Assembly: GCA_963667005.1 (NCBI GenBank)
Contig: OY762937.1
Location: forward strand, 1,922,001-1,986,000
DNA from: G963662605 sp963667005
Lineage (GTDB): Bacteria; Bacteroidota; Ignavibacteria; Ignavibacteriales; Ignavibacteriaceae
Direction of reading: 5' to 3'
Length of the DNA stretch: 64,000 nt
The notes beneath the pieces were generated by a model that did no database searches, had not been told where the DNA came from, and was given only the letters and a program-made list of their open reading frames with translations. The translations under genes and the position numbers were made by a program. Positions within the stretch are counted from its first letter, which is position 1; each line of letters begins with the position of its first letter. Positions 1 to 7,882 of this stretch are shown here, piece after piece.

Positions 1-1
1 A

Positions 2-673
2 GGTAAGCCGGTTGACCGGACGGAATGGAATATGACTCCGCAAACATATAATGCATATTACAATCCATCAAACAACGAGATGGTATTGCCGGCAGCTATC
101 TTCATTATTCCGGGAGTCCCGGATTCACTTCTTGACGACGCCGTCGTATACTCCTATGCCGGCGCCTCAACAATCGGTCATGAATTAACCCACGGATTTG
201 ATGATCAGGGCAGACAATTCGACGCCAAAGGAAATCTCAGCAACTGGTGGCAAAAAGAAGATGAAGAAAAGTTCAATAAAAAAGCTGAGCTCATGGTTGA
301 ACAATTCGACAACTTCGTTGTTCTTGACAGCATGCATGTTAATGGCAAAGCAACATTAGGCGAAAATATTGCCGACTTAGGCGGGCTTGTTACCGGTCTT
401 GATGCTTTTAAAAAGACAAAGCAATATAAAGAAGGAAAACTCATCGCCGGATTGACTCCGGAACAGAGATTCTGGCTTGGCTACGCGTATGCATGGTTAG
501 GACATAAACGTCCCGAAAGCCTTGCTCAGCAAGTGATGACTGATGTACACGCTCCGGAATATCTCCGTGTCAATGGACCGTTGAGCAACATTCCTGATTT
601 TTATAAAGCTTTTGAGATAAAACCGGGTTCGCCGATGTATCGCAGTGATGAAAAAAGGGTGGTCATCTGGTAA
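2..673 (+). CDS. pepO: M13 family metallopeptidase, C-terminal part (gene begins before the window)
   Basis: This is the C-terminal half of a neprilysin/PepO-type zinc endopeptidase. The frame is open at base 2 and already in conserved family sequence, so the start lies upstream of the window. The zinc site is present: HELTH, with two zinc histidines and the catalytic Glu, followed by E-N-I-A-D, which supplies the third ligand. The end matches the family pattern, with Val-Ile-Trp as the last residues. It is clearly a paralogue of the complete peptidase at 2503-4545 on the other strand, sharing the F-D-D-Q-G-R-Q-F-D block after the zinc motif. The complete paralogue has a signal peptide, so this protein is probably exported too and would cleave peptides in the periplasm or outside the cell. 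Its substrate is unknown. Confidence 0.93.
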   Translation, partial: GKPVDRTEWNMTPQTYNAYYNPSNNEMVLPAAIFIIPGVPDSLLDDAVVYSYAGASTIGHELTHGFDDQGRQFDAKGNLSNWWQKEDEEKFNKKAELMVEQFDNFVVLDSMHVNGKATLGENIADLGGLVTGLDAFKKTKQYKEGKLIAGLTPEQRFWLGYAYAWLGHKRPESLAQQVMTDVHAPEYLRVNGPLSNIPDFYKAFEIKPGSPMYRSDEKRVVIW

Positions 674-697
674 GAATGTTTAGCTGGGTTTTTAAAA

Positions 698-730
698 CAA
701 AAAAGGCATCCATTTGGATGCCTTTTTTTT
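698..730. terminator. Bidirectional Rho-independent terminator
   Basis: A 7-bp stem (705-711 with 716-722) closes a 4-base loop. It is flanked by an A-tract on the left and eight T on the right, so it can stop transcription of the peptidase on the plus strand and the helicase on the minus strand. Confidence 0.85.
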
Positions 731-740
731 ATTCTTGCAA

Positions 741-2375
741 TTATTTTTCAACTGCGACTTCGATATGGATTTTCTTTCCTTTGATCTTTTTACCCATCAC
801 CGCATCAATAATTTCATCGGCGTATTTGGATGGTACATTCACAAAGGTAAACCGGTCGAAGATGTCAATTTCTCCGATCTTCTTTCCGCTGATACCGGAT
901 TCGCCGGCAATTGCACCCAAAATATCACCGGGGCGGGCTTTGTCTTTTTTACCGACGTTCAGGAAGAGGCGTACCTGACCTTCATTGCTTCCGCCGTGTC
1001 TGTTTTTCTCTTTCTCTTTTTTCTTTCCTGATTTCTGAGAGCGTTGAGGTTGTTCCTGAATAAAATCATCAGATTCCTGTTTCTTATCAGTCGCCAACTT
1101 GAGCTTAAGTAATGCGGCGGCAACTTCAAGTGTGGTGTAATCGTCATCGGTGATTTTTTCAATCAGGTGTTCATATTTTTTTAGATCACCGGCATCAATA
1201 GATTTTTTAATCTCTTCAATGAACTGATTTTCGCGCATTTCTTCAACGTCGTCATATGAAGGAATTGGGCTTAACTTAATTCTGGTTTTGATATATCTCT
1301 GGATATCTTTCAATTTACCGATGTCACGTCCCGTGACAAAAGAAAAGGCTTTGCCTGATTTGCCCGCACGGCCGGTTCTGCCGATACGGTGAACATAATG
1401 TTCTTCATCCTGAGGAAGATCATAATTGAAAACCGCTTCAACGTCATCAACATCAAGTCCGCGTGCTGCGACATCTGTAGCGACAAGAATTTCAACATAA
1501 CCGCTGCGGAATTTTTTCATGACCTTTTCGCGGTTGCCTTGTGTCATATCACCATGAAGAACATCTGCTGAGTATCCGCGTGCCTGAAGGCGTTCGACTA
1601 ATTCGTCAGCACCTCTTTTGGTGTTCGTGAAGACAAGAGTAAGTTTCAAATTATGTAAATCAATAATTCTGCTTAACACCTCTAACTTATTTCTGTCTTT
1701 CACTTCGAAATAAACCTGTTCGGTGTTTTCGACTGTCATCACTTCATGAATGACTTTTATATGCTGCGGTTCGGTCTGATATTTTCTCGTCAGTTCCAGA
1801 ATCGGTTTAGGCATAGTTGCCGAAAACATAACCGTCTGTCTTTCCTGCGGAGTATTACGCAGAATCAATTCAATATCTTCTCTGAATCCCATATCGAGCA
1901 TTTCATCAGCTTCATCCAAAACGATTAAGCGGAGATGGGTGACATCAATGGTTCCTCTCTCAAGGTGGTCAAGAATTCTGCCCGGAGTACCGATGATAAT
2001 TTGAACACCTTTTTTCAGAACTTTCAACTGGCGTTCAATCGGTTGACCTCCGTATACAGGTAAAAGTGAAATATCTCTTTTATATCTCGCAAGCTTATTC
2101 ATTTCTTCCGCAACTTGAATTGCCAGTTCGCGGGTAGGGCAGAGAATCATAACCTGAAGTTTTTTGCTGTGGGCATCCATCATTTCAATAGCGGGAATAC
2201 CAAAGGCGGCAGTTTTTCCAGTGCCTGTTTGTGATTGGCCTATGATATCTTTTCCGCTGAGCATAACCGGAATGGCTTCGGACTGAATCGGGGTGGCTTC
2301 TTCATAACCAAGATCTAAAATGGCTTTGTGCATCTCTTTCGACAGCGTTAAATCGCTAAATCGCAGATTTTTCAT
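741..2375 (-). CDS. deaD: DEAD-box ATP-dependent RNA helicase with C-terminal RNA-binding domain
   Basis: This 544-residue protein is a DeaD/CsdA-type RNA helicase that unwinds RNA duplexes using ATP, typically in ribosome assembly and RNA turnover at low temperature. Domains in order are: Q motif (about 6-31), Walker A G-x-G-T-G-K-T (about 49-55), DEAD box (154-157), SAT (185-187), the second RecA domain with H-R-I-G-R-T-G-R (329-336), a charged Lys/Glu-rich linker (about 430-465), and a DbpA-type RNA-binding domain at the C-terminus (about 468-544). The length fits the family. It is transcribed alone, converging on the upstream peptidase and lying downstream of the second M13 peptidase, from which a terminator separates it. 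Confidence 0.95.
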   Translation of the reverse strand: MKNLRFSDLTLSKEMHKAILDLGYEEATPIQSEAIPVMLSGKDIIGQSQTGTGKTAAFGIPAIEMMDAHSKKLQVMILCPTRELAIQVAEEMNKLARYKRDISLLPVYGGQPIERQLKVLKKGVQIIIGTPGRILDHLERGTIDVTHLRLIVLDEADEMLDMGFREDIELILRNTPQERQTVMFSATMPKPILELTRKYQTEPQHIKVIHEVMTVENTEQVYFEVKDRNKLEVLSRIIDLHNLKLTLVFTNTKRGADELVERLQARGYSADVLHGDMTQGNREKVMKKFRSGYVEILVATDVAARGLDVDDVEAVFNYDLPQDEEHYVHRIGRTGRAGKSGKAFSFVTGRDIGKLKDIQRYIKTRIKLSPIPSYDDVEEMRENQFIEEIKKSIDAGDLKKYEHLIEKITDDDYTTLEVAAALLKLKLATDKKQESDDFIQEQPQRSQKSGKKKEKEKNRHGGSNEGQVRLFLNVGKKDKARPGDILGAIAGESGISGKKIGEIDIFDRFTFVNVPSKYADEIIDAVMGKKIKGKKIHIEVAVEK

Positions 2376-2450
2376 TAATCAACTTTCTTTTCATATAATA
2401 TATAAATCAACATGTAATATACGATTATATATCGAGACCAGGGCAGTAAT

Positions 2451-2480
2451 AAAAAAGCCTGTCCCACCGGGACAGGCTTA
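2451..2480 (-). terminator. Rho-independent terminator of the second M13 peptidase gene
   Basis: A perfect 11-bp stem (2455-2465 with 2469-2479) has a 3-base loop. On the minus strand it is followed by a run of T (2456-2451). It lies between the peptidase stop and the helicase start. Confidence 0.9.
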
Positions 2481-2502
2481 AAAAGGCTAAAAACAAGAAA
2501 TA

Positions 2503-4545
2503 TTACCAGATTTTGACCAATTTGTCTTCAGGATTCCTCATTTTGTCTCCGGGTTTAACATCGAAAGCTTCCCAGAATTCAGGTACGTTCATCAACGGAC
2601 CGAGTACTCTAGCTCTTCCCGGTGAGTGGGGATCGGTTTTTAGTTGTAATTTAAGTGATTCAGGTCTCTGATATTCCGCCCAAATCTGCCCCCAACTTAA
2701 GAAGAATCTTTGTGTAGGTGTGAAGCCGTCGAGTTTCTCACCTTTCTTATATTCATCGGTATGTTTGAAAGCATTGAGCGCTACGGTAATACCGCCTAAG
2801 TCTCCAATATTTTCGCCGAGAGTCAATGAGCCGTTAACTTTGAAAGTATCAACGATAACGAAGTTGTTGAATTCATCAACTAATTTGTCGGCGCGCGCTG
2901 TGAACTTTTCAGCATCTTCTTTTGTCCACCAATCAGTAATGTTACCATCAGCGTCAAACTGTCTGCCCTGATCATCGAAACCGTGGCTGATTTCATGGCC
3001 GATTACCGCACCCATTCCGCCATAATTCACTGCATCATCAGCATCTTGATTGAAGAACGGTGGTTGAAGTATTGCTGCTGGAAAAACGATTTCGTTTCCG
3101 TTTGGATTGTAATACGCGTTAACGGTTTGCGGGCTCATTTCCCATTCGGTCTTATCAACCGGTTTCCCGATTTTTTCCAGATCAATTTTGCTTGCCCAGT
3201 TGCTTGCACGTTTAATGTTTTTATAATACGAATCACGCTCAATATTTAACGCGCTGTAATCTTTCCATTTGTCGGGATATCCGATTTTAACAGTGAACTT
3301 GCTCAATTTGTAAAGAGCAGCTTCTTTTGTTTTATCGCTCATCCATTCAAGACCTTTGATTCTTTCGCCCATTGATGTAAGCAGGTTTTTAACAATAGAA
3401 TTTGCGCGTTCTTTTGCTTGCGGCGGAAATGCTTCGGCAACATAAAGTTGTCCGATTAATTCACCTAAATTGCCGTTAATAACTGCAAGTACTCTTTTCC
3501 ATCTTGGTTTCAATGCCTTGGTTCCGCTCAAAAACTTGCCATTGAAGTCGAACGATTCATTAACAAAGGCCGAGCTTAATGATGGCGCCGCGTTTCTGAT
3601 AACATCCCACTTGAGGTAAACTTTGAGGTCACTTAAAGAAACTTTTTGAGTAAAAGTGCCGACTTCTTTAACGAATTTGGGCTGGAAGACGATTACGTAT
3701 TCAGGATTTTTTTTCATTATTTCGTTAAAATAAAGATCCCAGTTAAATCCTTTGCCGTTTTTCTTTAACTCACTGATTGAGTATTTATTATATGTCTTAA
3801 CCGGATCACGGTTTTCAACTCTGGTATTGGATTCTTTTGCGAGTTGAGTCTCGAGATTCATGACGATTTTAGCGTACTGAGCGGCAGTCTTTGCATCCAC
3901 GCCGGTAAGTTTAAACATGTTTGTAACATAAACAATATATCTTTCGCGGATCTCTTTTGAGCGTGCATCATCTTTGGTATAGTATTCAATGTCAGGAAGT
4001 CCGACACCGCCCTGATAAATATGAGCAGCTACCATATCGCTTTTCTTGCTGTCAGGGGAGGAGAAGAAATTAAATAATGCTCCGCTGCCTGCATTGTGCT
4101 GCTGTGCTAAAAATTTAATAAACTCAGTTTTATTTTTTAATCCGTCGATCTGTTTTAATTCGTCCAAAATTGGAGTATAGCCGTCGGCTTCAATTTTAGC
4201 AGAATCCATGCCTGTGGCATAAAAATCACCGATTTTCTGCTTTGCAGAACCTTTAGTGGCATTTTTCTCCGTGAGTGTGGCTTCAACAATTTTTTGAAGG
4301 GTTTTGTTGTTGTTGTCCCGTAGTAATTCGAACGATCCCCAGCGTGAAAACTCGTCCGGGATAGGGTTGTTTTTTACCCAGCCACCGACAGAATATTGAA
4401 AAAAGTCATCGGCCGGCTTTACAGATGTATCCAAATTCCGCAAATCCAATCCATGTCCGGCATTTCCTCCGTCACCGGCAAAAACACCGGTTGTTAGGAA
4501 CAGGAACATTGGAGTAAGGGCCAACAAATATTTCGTTAGTTTCAT
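2503..4545 (-). CDS. pepO: M13 family metallopeptidase, complete
   Basis: This 680-residue neprilysin-type zinc endopeptidase cleaves short peptides. The N-terminal signal peptide (about 1-23, ending V-F-A) predicts export to the periplasm or outer surface. An M13 N-terminal lobe (about 45-430) is followed by the catalytic lobe with HEISH at 517-521 (zinc ligands H517 and H521, catalytic E518) and E-N-I-G-D supplying E578 as third ligand. The 61-residue spacing matches the family, as does the C-terminal Ile-Trp. The ATG start gives a normal signal peptide. It is monocistronic, with its own promoter-like boxes at 4614-4646 and a terminator at 2451-2480. It is a paralogue of the truncated gene at 2-673, now in inverted orientation around the helicase. 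Confidence 0.95.
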   Translation of the reverse strand: MKLTKYLLALTPMFLFLTTGVFAGDGGNAGHGLDLRNLDTSVKPADDFFQYSVGGWVKNNPIPDEFSRWGSFELLRDNNNKTLQKIVEATLTEKNATKGSAKQKIGDFYATGMDSAKIEADGYTPILDELKQIDGLKNKTEFIKFLAQQHNAGSGALFNFFSSPDSKKSDMVAAHIYQGGVGLPDIEYYTKDDARSKEIRERYIVYVTNMFKLTGVDAKTAAQYAKIVMNLETQLAKESNTRVENRDPVKTYNKYSISELKKNGKGFNWDLYFNEIMKKNPEYVIVFQPKFVKEVGTFTQKVSLSDLKVYLKWDVIRNAAPSLSSAFVNESFDFNGKFLSGTKALKPRWKRVLAVINGNLGELIGQLYVAEAFPPQAKERANSIVKNLLTSMGERIKGLEWMSDKTKEAALYKLSKFTVKIGYPDKWKDYSALNIERDSYYKNIKRASNWASKIDLEKIGKPVDKTEWEMSPQTVNAYYNPNGNEIVFPAAILQPPFFNQDADDAVNYGGMGAVIGHEISHGFDDQGRQFDADGNITDWWTKEDAEKFTARADKLVDEFNNFVIVDTFKVNGSLTLGENIGDLGGITVALNAFKHTDEYKKGEKLDGFTPTQRFFLSWGQIWAEYQRPESLKLQLKTDPHSPGRARVLGPLMNVPEFWEAFDVKPGDKMRNPEDKLVKIW

Positions 4546-4613
4546 ATATGTCTCCAGAATGTTAAGTTATACATTAAAAAAGAGATCCGCTGCGCGGATA
4601 ATTATTCATAATA

Positions 4614-4646
4614 CAAAGATAGTTCCATTTCCCAAAAGTATGCAAA
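4614..4646 (-). promoter_or_regulatory. Bacteroidetes-type promoter for the M13 peptidase
   Basis: Read on the minus strand there is TTTG (4646-4643), a 21-bp spacer and TATCTTTG (4621-4614), a match to the TTTG / TAnnTTTG primary sigma consensus of Bacteroidetes. The start codon follows 68 bases later. Confidence 0.55.
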
Positions 4647-4676
4647 TAATTACATAAGTGGTTGATTAAGGTGATA

Positions 4677-4703
4677 AAGCAAAAAAAGTGTCCATTTTTG
4701 CTT
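4677..4703. repeat. Perfect 9-bp inverted repeat upstream of the OmpA-TSP3 gene
   Basis: The arms 4677-4685 and 4695-4703 are perfect inverted repeats around a 9-base loop, 47 bases before the ATG at 4750. It could be a leader hairpin or a binding site; its role is not known. Confidence 0.45.
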
Positions 4704-4749
4704 AAAAATGAGTATTTTACAAGAGCAAATATTAACTATCAATTGGTAC

Positions 4750-6357
4750 ATGAAGAGAACCTATTTTTTAATTTTATCGGTATTGTTATGGGCGGGTTTG
4801 TTGAAAATGTCTTATGCGCAGCCGGTTTATGATAATTTACGCGGCGGCATACAGTTAAGCGGTCTCCTTCCGAGCGACGATTACAAATTCAAAAACACGT
4901 TAGAGTATTCATTCCTTGCCAGAGGACTATTCCGCCAAAAACTGGCAAAGTACCTTCAGGGAGAATTAGGCTTTGGTTACGGCAGATATGCCGGCGTAGA
5001 TCAATCGCAGGTTGATTATGCTAATGATATTGTCCCAATTGATTATCGCTTTCTCTTTAATCCCGGCTCAGCACGTAATGGATTTCCATACTTATACGCT
5101 GGGGTCGGCGCAATGTACTATGAATTGGACAAGTATCGCGAAGGAACTGGTCTTAAAGCTATTGAGCAGGAAGGTTGGATTGGGATCATTCCTGTTGGTG
5201 TCGGTTTGGAGTTCAATCTTAATAACGCAACCTCTCTGGAATTGACTGCCGGTATAAACTACAAATTTACTCACAGCAACCAATATTACAGCGCCGAATC
5301 CAGAAATGACATTTACTATGTTATTTCCGCCGGTATAATTTTCCAATTCAGCAATGAAAATAATGACAATGACGCCGACGGTTTAACAAATGATGAAGAA
5401 GCTAAGCTTGGTACTGATCCCCTGAGGGCTGATACGGATGGCGATGGCATATCAGACGGTGACGAAGTAAAAAAATACCACACGAATCCGCTTTCCGCCG
5501 ATACCGACAAAGACAGAATAACCGATTATGATGAAATCTTTGTCTATAATACTGATCCGCTGAAGGCTGATATGGATGGCGACGGACTCAAGGACGGCGA
5601 TGAAATATATATATATCGCACCGATCCGAAAAATCCCGATACTGATGGTGATGGCTTGAGTGACGGTGATGAGGTTATTAAGTATGCAACAAATCCGACT
5701 AAGACTGATTCAGATCATGACGGGCTTGATGACTATGCTGAAGTATTTACATATCATACTTCACCAACGGAATATGACACTGATGGTGATGGCTTGAGTG
5801 ATGGTTCTGAAGTATTGACCTATAAGACGAATCCGTTGAAATCAGATACGGATGGAGACGGTTTAACAGATGGTGATGAGATTTTGAAATATCATTCTAA
5901 TCCGCTTCTTGCTGATTCCGATGGTGGCGGGGTTGATGACGGTGCTGAAGCAGCAGCTGGTACGAATCTCAATGACCCAAGTGATGATTATCTTTTAAAG
6001 CCGAAACAGCAAATATTATCTGAAATAGCTCTTGAAGGAATACAATTTAAAAGCGGAAGCGCACAGATTTTACCGGTTTCTGAGAGCGTGCTGAATAAAG
6101 TTGTGAAGATCTTGGCCGATAACCATGCGATTAAAGTGGAAATTCAAGGTCACACTGATCGTACAGGTTCAGCAGAACAGAATAAATTGCTTTCGACTAA
6201 ACGTGCTGAATCAGTTAAAAAGTACTTGGTCGGTCACGGTATTGCTGAATACAGGCTTAGTACAATAGGTTACGGCGCAGATAAGCCGATTGCTTCCAAC
6301 GAAACTGATGAAGGTAAACAAAAGAACAGACGGATCGAATTTATTATCGTGAAATAG
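4750..6357 (+). CDS. OmpA-family outer-membrane protein with nine thrombospondin type 3 calcium repeats
   Basis: This secreted envelope protein links an outer-membrane barrel to the cell wall. The ATG at 4750 is chosen because it begins a clean signal peptide (MKRTYFLIL..., cleaved after about residue 23); an in-frame ATG at 4708 would put 14 polar residues in front. A predicted beta-barrel domain (about 25-200) is followed by nine 23-residue D-x-D-x-D-G repeats (205-411), each expected to bind calcium, and by a C-terminal OmpA peptidoglycan-binding domain (about 430-535) with the E-I-Q-G-H-T-D motif and the terminal N-R-R-I-E-F block. Barrel and OmpA domain are homologous to the protein at 6821-7816, which lacks the repeats. 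The calcium array may act as a rigid spacer. Confidence 0.88.
   Translation: MKRTYFLILSVLLWAGLLKMSYAQPVYDNLRGGIQLSGLLPSDDYKFKNTLEYSFLARGLFRQKLAKYLQGELGFGYGRYAGVDQSQVDYANDIVPIDYRFLFNPGSARNGFPYLYAGVGAMYYELDKYREGTGLKAIEQEGWIGIIPVGVGLEFNLNNATSLELTAGINYKFTHSNQYYSAESRNDIYYVISAGIIFQFSNENNDNDADGLTNDEEAKLGTDPLRADTDGDGISDGDEVKKYHTNPLSADTDKDRITDYDEIFVYNTDPLKADMDGDGLKDGDEIYIYRTDPKNPDTDGDGLSDGDEVIKYATNPTKTDSDHDGLDDYAEVFTYHTSPTEYDTDGDGLSDGSEVLTYKTNPLKSDTDGDGLTDGDEILKYHSNPLLADSDGGGVDDGAEAAAGTNLNDPSDDYLLKPKQQILSEIALEGIQFKSGSAQILPVSESVLNKVVKILADNHAIKVEIQGHTDRTGSAEQNKLLSTKRAESVKKYLVGHGIAEYRLSTIGYGADKPIASNETDEGKQKNRRIEFIIVK
5362..5982 (+). repeat. Nine tandem 69-bp units coding for calcium-binding repeats
   Basis: Units start at 5362, 5431, 5500, 5569, 5638, 5707, 5776, 5845 and 5914, exactly 69 bp apart and in frame. 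Units 2, 5 and 8 share a K-Y-x-x-N-P ending, units 3 and 6 share D-Y-x-E-[IV]-F, and units 4 and 7 also resemble each other. This indicates a higher-order period of three units (207 bp). The last unit is degenerate. Confidence 0.9.
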
Positions 6358-6423
6358 GAATTTAGCAAATTTTATATTATATCTGTTAAGCAGTTATTTT
6401 AGAGTTGTGAGGGAGTTGATTCT

Positions 6424-6723
6424 ATGAAAAAATATATTAGCTTCTTTTTAATTATTGCCATGGTTTTCCTGACAGGCTGCACTGCAGGTTCAAATACTTT
6501 TGCCAATATCCCCAATGATAACGGTAATATCGCCGGTTTCTGGATGGGACTATGGCACGGTATAATCGCTCCGGTCACCTTTATCATTTCATTATTCTCC
6601 AAACACATTCATTTTTATGAAATCCATAATAATGGAGGTTGGTATAACTTCGGCTTTCTTCTGGGTTTGTCGATAGTTTTTGGCAGCGGGGGAAAAGGAG
6701 CTTCCAAAAAACATAAATCTTAA
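6424..6723 (+). CDS. Small membrane-anchored lipoprotein, function unknown
   Basis: This 99-residue protein has a lipoprotein signal peptide with lipobox L-T-G-C (Cys19). After a short linker come two hydrophobic stretches (about 32-54 and 70-90) around a polar H-N-N-G-G-W-Y-N-F motif, and a basic tail G-A-S-K-K-H-K-S. I recognise this as a small family found in many bacteria, but I know of no function. A strong Shine-Dalgarno site (GAGGGAG) precedes the ATG, unlike most genes nearby. It sits between two OmpA paralogues on the same strand, with gaps of 66 and 97 bases, so it may be co-expressed with the upstream one. Confidence 0.75.
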   Translation: MKKYISFFLIIAMVFLTGCTAGSNTFANIPNDNGNIAGFWMGLWHGIIAPVTFIISLFSKHIHFYEIHNNGGWYNFGFLLGLSIVFGSGGKGASKKHKS

Positions 6724-6764
6724 TTCGGTTTGAACAAGTTAGATTGCTAAAAAGATTCTAAATG

Positions 6765-6792
6765 TATTAATGATTTGATAATATCATTAATA
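6765..6792 (+). promoter_or_regulatory. Operator-like palindrome before the second OmpA gene
   Basis: Perfect 10-bp arms (6765-6774 and 6783-6792) surround an 8-base centre, 28 bases upstream of the ATG at 6821. The AT-rich composition and position suggest a regulator site or leader hairpin. This is inference only. Confidence 0.35.
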
Positions 6793-6820
6793 TACATACA
6801 AACAATACATAAGGAATACT

Positions 6821-7816
6821 ATGAAAAACACAATTGCATTTTTACTTATACTTTTCTGCGTATTAGTTCCCGCAACTAAAATACACGCGCAACTTACATA
6901 CAATGGGTGGAGCGGCGGTATCCAGGTTCACGGCATTCTTCCCGCAAATGAATTCAAATATGACCACGGTTTGAAAACCTCGTATCTTATCCGCGGACTC
7001 TTCCGGACAAAACTTGTTGAAGACCTACAGGGTGAAATCGGCTTTGGCTCTGGTAAATATGCCGGTTTGGCAAGTGATTGGACAGAATATTCGACTAATA
7101 TTTTCCCGCTTGATGTACGCTTCCTTTATAGCCCTGTGTATTTCAAATCATGGTTCCCGTATGCTTACGTCGGTGGTGGTATTATGCACTATTCGGTTCA
7201 CAAGTTCCCGGTTACCGTGGTTTCTCCCAAAGCAGTTGATAATACCGGATGGACGGGGATCATCCCGTTCGGTCTTGGCGCTGAATTTAATTTGGCAGGA
7301 ACAACCTCATTTGAAGTTACCTTGGGTGCTACATACACATTCACAGATAATTTGAATTATTATAAAGAAAACGACGCGAAAGATTTTTACTATAGTCTGT
7401 CAGTCGGTCTTGTTTTCCCACGCGCTCATGAAGCAAAATTGGAAGCCACTGGCGTTCGCGTCAAACCGGAAGTCGGTCAGACAATTGCCCTTGAAGGAAT
7501 TCAGTTTGCTACTGGAAGTGCGGAAATTTTGCCATCTTCAGAATCAACCTTGGCGAAAACTTACGCTACTTTAGAGAACAACCCCGAAATCGAAATTGAA
7601 ATTCAGGGGCATACCGATAATGTTGGCGCAGCTGAAACCAACTTGAAACTTTCACAGGAAAGAGCTGCTGCTGTAAAAACCTATTTGGTTAACAAAGGCG
7701 TCAGCGCATCACGTATTACGACAAAAGGTTTCGGCGAGCAGAAACCGGTTGCTTCGAATGACACTCCTGAAGGAAGACAAAAAAATAGAAGAATTGAGTT
7801 TGTAAGAACCAAGTAA
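6821..7816 (+). CDS. OmpA-family outer-membrane protein
   Basis: This 331-residue protein has a signal peptide (about 1-23, ending I-H-A), a predicted N-terminal beta-barrel domain (about 25-205) and a C-terminal OmpA peptidoglycan-binding domain (about 225-331) with E-I-Q-G-H-T-D-N-V-G and N-R-R-I-E-F. It should tie the outer membrane to peptidoglycan. It is a paralogue of the protein at 4750-6357: both start with a G-G-I-Q segment, share the L-Q-G-E-[IL]-G-F-G block and enter the OmpA domain with I-A-L-E-G-I-Q-F, but here only a short linker joins the two domains. AAGGA seven bases before the ATG supports the start. Transcription ends at the hairpin at 7831-7856. Confidence 0.92.
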   Translation: MKNTIAFLLILFCVLVPATKIHAQLTYNGWSGGIQVHGILPANEFKYDHGLKTSYLIRGLFRTKLVEDLQGEIGFGSGKYAGLASDWTEYSTNIFPLDVRFLYSPVYFKSWFPYAYVGGGIMHYSVHKFPVTVVSPKAVDNTGWTGIIPFGLGAEFNLAGTTSFEVTLGATYTFTDNLNYYKENDAKDFYYSLSVGLVFPRAHEAKLEATGVRVKPEVGQTIALEGIQFATGSAEILPSSESTLAKTYATLENNPEIEIEIQGHTDNVGAAETNLKLSQERAAAVKTYLVNKGVSASRITTKGFGEQKPVASNDTPEGRQKNRRIEFVRTK

Positions 7817-7830
7817 TTGATTTCGAAATT

Positions 7831-7856
7831 AAAAACCCCCGTTTCCGGGGGTTTTT
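7831..7856. terminator. Bidirectional Rho-independent terminator
   Basis: A GC-rich stem (7831-7841 with 7846-7856) is closed by a 4-base loop, with A5 on the left and T5 on the right. It lies between convergent genes and can serve both strands. Confidence 0.88.
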
Positions 7857-7882
7857 AATTTTAAAGCAGGGGAGAAAGTGTT

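Noticed and set aside
5362..5982. Regular 69-bp repeats considered as a CRISPR array
   Set aside because: The repeats are contiguous, in frame and encode calcium-binding motifs; there are no unique spacers or cas genes.
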